6,941 nucleotides of DNA, from positions 1 through 6,941 of the forward strand of contig CALBKX010000056.1 of the NCBI GenBank assembly GCA_937895935.1, in the 5' to 3' direction. Positions within the stretch are counted from its first letter, which is position 1. Every line of letters begins with the position of its first letter. The notes under the pieces are model-generated. The model was given only the letters and a program-made list of their open reading frames with translations. It had not been told where the DNA came from and ran no database searches. Source of the stretch: an uncultured Clostridia bacterium. Its GTDB lineage: Bacteria; Bacillota; Clostridia; Christensenellales; UBA1242. The position numbers and the translations under genes were made by a program. Shown here piece after piece: positions 5,972-6,941 of this stretch.

Positions 5972-6002
5972 ATAACTCAATTTTTATTGGGGTATTTTTT
6001 TT
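5972..6002 (+). terminator. Intrinsic terminator after the ADP-ribosylglycohydrolase gene
   Basis: ATAACTCAAT (5972-5981) pairs with ATTGGGGTAT (5986-5995) across a TTTT loop. There is one A-G mismatch and one G-U pair on the plus strand. Eight T residues follow (5995-6002). It closes the gene cluster and separates it from the hairpin array. Confidence 0.7.
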
Positions 6003-6014
6003 GTAAATTTTTTT

Positions 6015-6725
6015 GAAGAGTTCAAATGCTGAACTCTTGAAATTGATAAAATTTTTACATGAAAATATTCCCGAGTGTTCAAATGGTGAACACTTTGGGA
6101 GTGATATATTTGAAATTGAAGCAAGAAATTAAAAAAGTTTTCTCGTGTCACACAATGGGTGTGTTGCGGGAACTATATAATTTTCTTGTAAAAATCTTTT
6201 TCGTTTGACCAAATGGTGGTTAAGCGAGATTGATAAAATAAAATCACAAAACAATTTTCCGATATATCACCCGTTAATAAATCGACTATGTGAAAATATT
6301 TTTGTCGCTGTAAAGAATGTGTTTACAGCGGGATTGTTAAAATCAAGTTGAAAAAAATTTTTAACATCACACAATGTGTGTGATAAAGGAGTTATAAAAT
6401 GTTTTTGTAAAAAGTTTTCTCGTGGTATCACCCCTTGATACTACGGAAGTGATAAATTAAGAAAAATAAATTTCCCGATGGGTCAAATGGTGAACCAACG
6501 ACAGATATAAAATTGTAAAAAATAATACCGCATTATCAAATGGTGATAATGCGAGAATGTTAAAATTTTCTAAAATAGATTTTCCGCATGGACAAATGGT
6601 GTCCACACGAGAATTGTAAAATATTTGTGTAAAAACATTTTCCGCATAGAACAATGTGGTGAATGCGAGAAAAATATAATAGTTGTGTAAAAAACATTCC
6701 CGAACGGACAAATGATGTCCGAACG
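6015..6725 (+). repeat. Tandem array of 13 hairpins with constant loop and variable paired stems
   Basis: The hairpins begin at 6015, 6072, 6144, 6202, 6260, 6306, 6363, 6421, 6476, 6529, 6585, 6643 and 6701. Each is 25 nt (the second is 26). Successive starts are 46-72 bp apart, mostly 53-58. Ten units have CG at both feet; units 1, 2 and 7 do not keep both. The loop is CAAATGGTG or close in most units. The stem differs between units but remains paired: unit 6 CGCTGTAAA/TTTACAGCG, unit 10 CGCATTATC/GATAATGCG, unit 7 ATCACAC/GTGTGAT, unit 1 AAGAGTTC/GAACTCTT. Linkers of about 32 nt share TTGTGTAAAAAC and ATTTTCCCG before the hairpin and GAATTGTAAAAT after it. G-U pairs in units 2, 3, 4 and 8 favour the plus strand as the folded RNA; units 5 and 11 favour the minus. 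No T-tract follows the hairpins, so they are not terminators. No array promoter was recognised. Type unknown: structured RNA or single-strand DNA sites. Confidence 0.9.
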
Positions 6726-6744
6726 ACTATGTGAGAATAAAAAT

Positions 6745-6764
6745 AAGGAGGTGCTGAAATGTAA
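6745..6764 (+). promoter_or_regulatory. Perfect SD followed by an ATG-TAA start-stop
   Basis: AAGGAGGTG (6745-6753) is a full match to the 16S anti-SD. An ATG at 6759-6761 is followed at once by TAA (6762-6764). It lies 20 nt after the last hairpin. A similar pair lies at 6789-6812. Such minimal frames can hold ribosomes on a leader; here that is inference. Confidence 0.45.
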
Positions 6765-6788
6765 AAAGTCGAAAACAAAATTCAAAGA

Positions 6789-6812
6789 AAAGGAGGATTT
6801 TAGGAAATGTAA
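6789..6812 (+). promoter_or_regulatory. Second SD followed by an ATG-TAA start-stop
   Basis: AAAGGAGG (6789-6796) precedes ATG (6807-6809) and TAA (6810-6812). The context GGAAATGTAAAAG resembles CTGAAATGTAAAAAG at 6755-6769, so the two look like copies of one leader unit of about 46 bp. Confidence 0.4.
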
Positions 6813-6895
6813 AAGCAAACAAAAAACAATCATTGCCCCTTTAATTAAAAATAGAAAGAGTTGTAGCAAGATTGAAAAAATAATTAGGAGGAATT

Positions 6896-6941
6896 ATGAA
6901 AGAAATTAAATCAAACAAAGTGTTTGAAAAGAAGATAAGAA
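6896..6941 (+). CDS. Start of an unidentified gene (partial, runs off the window)
   Basis: ATG 6896 is preceded by TAGGAGG (6885-6891) at good spacing. Fifteen codons are visible, MKEIKSNKVFEKKIR, a basic N-terminus with no signal peptide pattern, and the frame is open to the window edge. It is the first real gene downstream of the hairpin array and the two start-stop leaders, all on the same strand, so it is the best candidate for a partner of the array. Too little is visible to name a family. Confidence 0.6.
   Translation, partial: MKEIKSNKVFEKKIR

Noticed and set aside
6015..6725. CRISPR array
   Set aside because: Stems differ from unit to unit while linkers are similar, the opposite of identical repeats with unique spacers. 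No cas gene is present.
6015..6725. Series of intrinsic terminators
   Set aside because: The hairpins are not followed by T-tracts on either strand; the linkers read GATTGATAAAAT-like on plus.
6015..6725. Conserved pseudoknot between loop AAAT and upstream ATTT
   Set aside because: Possible in some units (for example 11) but the upstream partner is missing or different in units 2, 3 and 4.
6457..6869. Three overlapping minus-strand open frames of 72-99 codons across the array
   Set aside because: They run through the repeats, are full of Phe/Leu/Ile from the AT-rich linkers, repeat the unit periodicity and have no SD. They are shadows of the hairpin array.
6712..6909. Plus-strand 65-codon frame starting in the loop of the last hairpin, rich in Lys and Cys
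   Set aside because: Its ATG has no SD and lies inside a hairpin loop, and the strong SD sites inside it point to other frames. It also overlaps the start of the better-supported gene at 6896.

Overview
The window is strongly AT-rich, uses purine-rich Shine-Dalgarno (SD) sites (AGGAGG-type) before almost every gene, and ends genes with TGA as well as TAA, so it uses the standard code. This fits a low-GC Bacillota-type (Firmicutes) chromosome or mobile island rather than a Mycoplasma. The species cannot be told from the sequence. A tyrosine recombinase tail and a KilA-N protein at the left edge point to an integrated mobile element or its border.

Layout. 1-167: last 54 codons of a tyrosine recombinase. 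188-1035: an extended -10 promoter and a KilA-N domain gene. 1036-1293: a short remnant of a second KilA-N-like reading frame carrying a repeated palindrome, an AT-rich terminator candidate, and a MerR-type promoter. 1294-5920: a run of same-strand genes with short gaps. These are a 391-residue MerR-type regulator, a 51-residue lysine-rich peptide, an 80-residue helical protein, a JAMM-motif metallopeptidase-like protein, a 77-residue protein, a DUF6508-like protein, an unrecognised 121-residue protein, and an ADP-ribosylglycohydrolase fused in frame to a 102-residue tail. 5972-6002: an intrinsic terminator. 6003-6895: no convincing gene, but a tandem array of 13 hairpins. 6896 to the end: start of a new gene.

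The most interesting element is the array at 6015-6725. Thirteen imperfect palindromes, twelve of exactly 25 nt and one of 26, recur about every 57 bp. The loop is nearly constant (consensus CAAATGGTG) and most copies have CG at both feet, while the stem sequence differs in almost every copy and stays paired. Loop conserved, stem sequence free and pairing kept is the signature of selection on a folded strand. G-U pairs favour the plus strand as the folded RNA, the same direction as the gene that follows. In two copies the loop is inverted relative to its flanks. I do not recognise this array as a described element.

The gene cluster pairs two enzymes that remove modifications: an intact ADP-ribosylglycohydrolase and a JAMM-type isopeptidase candidate, under a possible MerR-type sensor. 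Two genes (the MerR regulator and the glycohydrolase) contain a strong internal SD followed by an in-frame ATG at a domain boundary, so each could yield a separate C-terminal protein. The tail of the glycohydrolase resembles the product of the gene at 3725-3958, which supports it being a gene in its own right. How the cluster works as a system is inference; no function can be proven from sequence alone.
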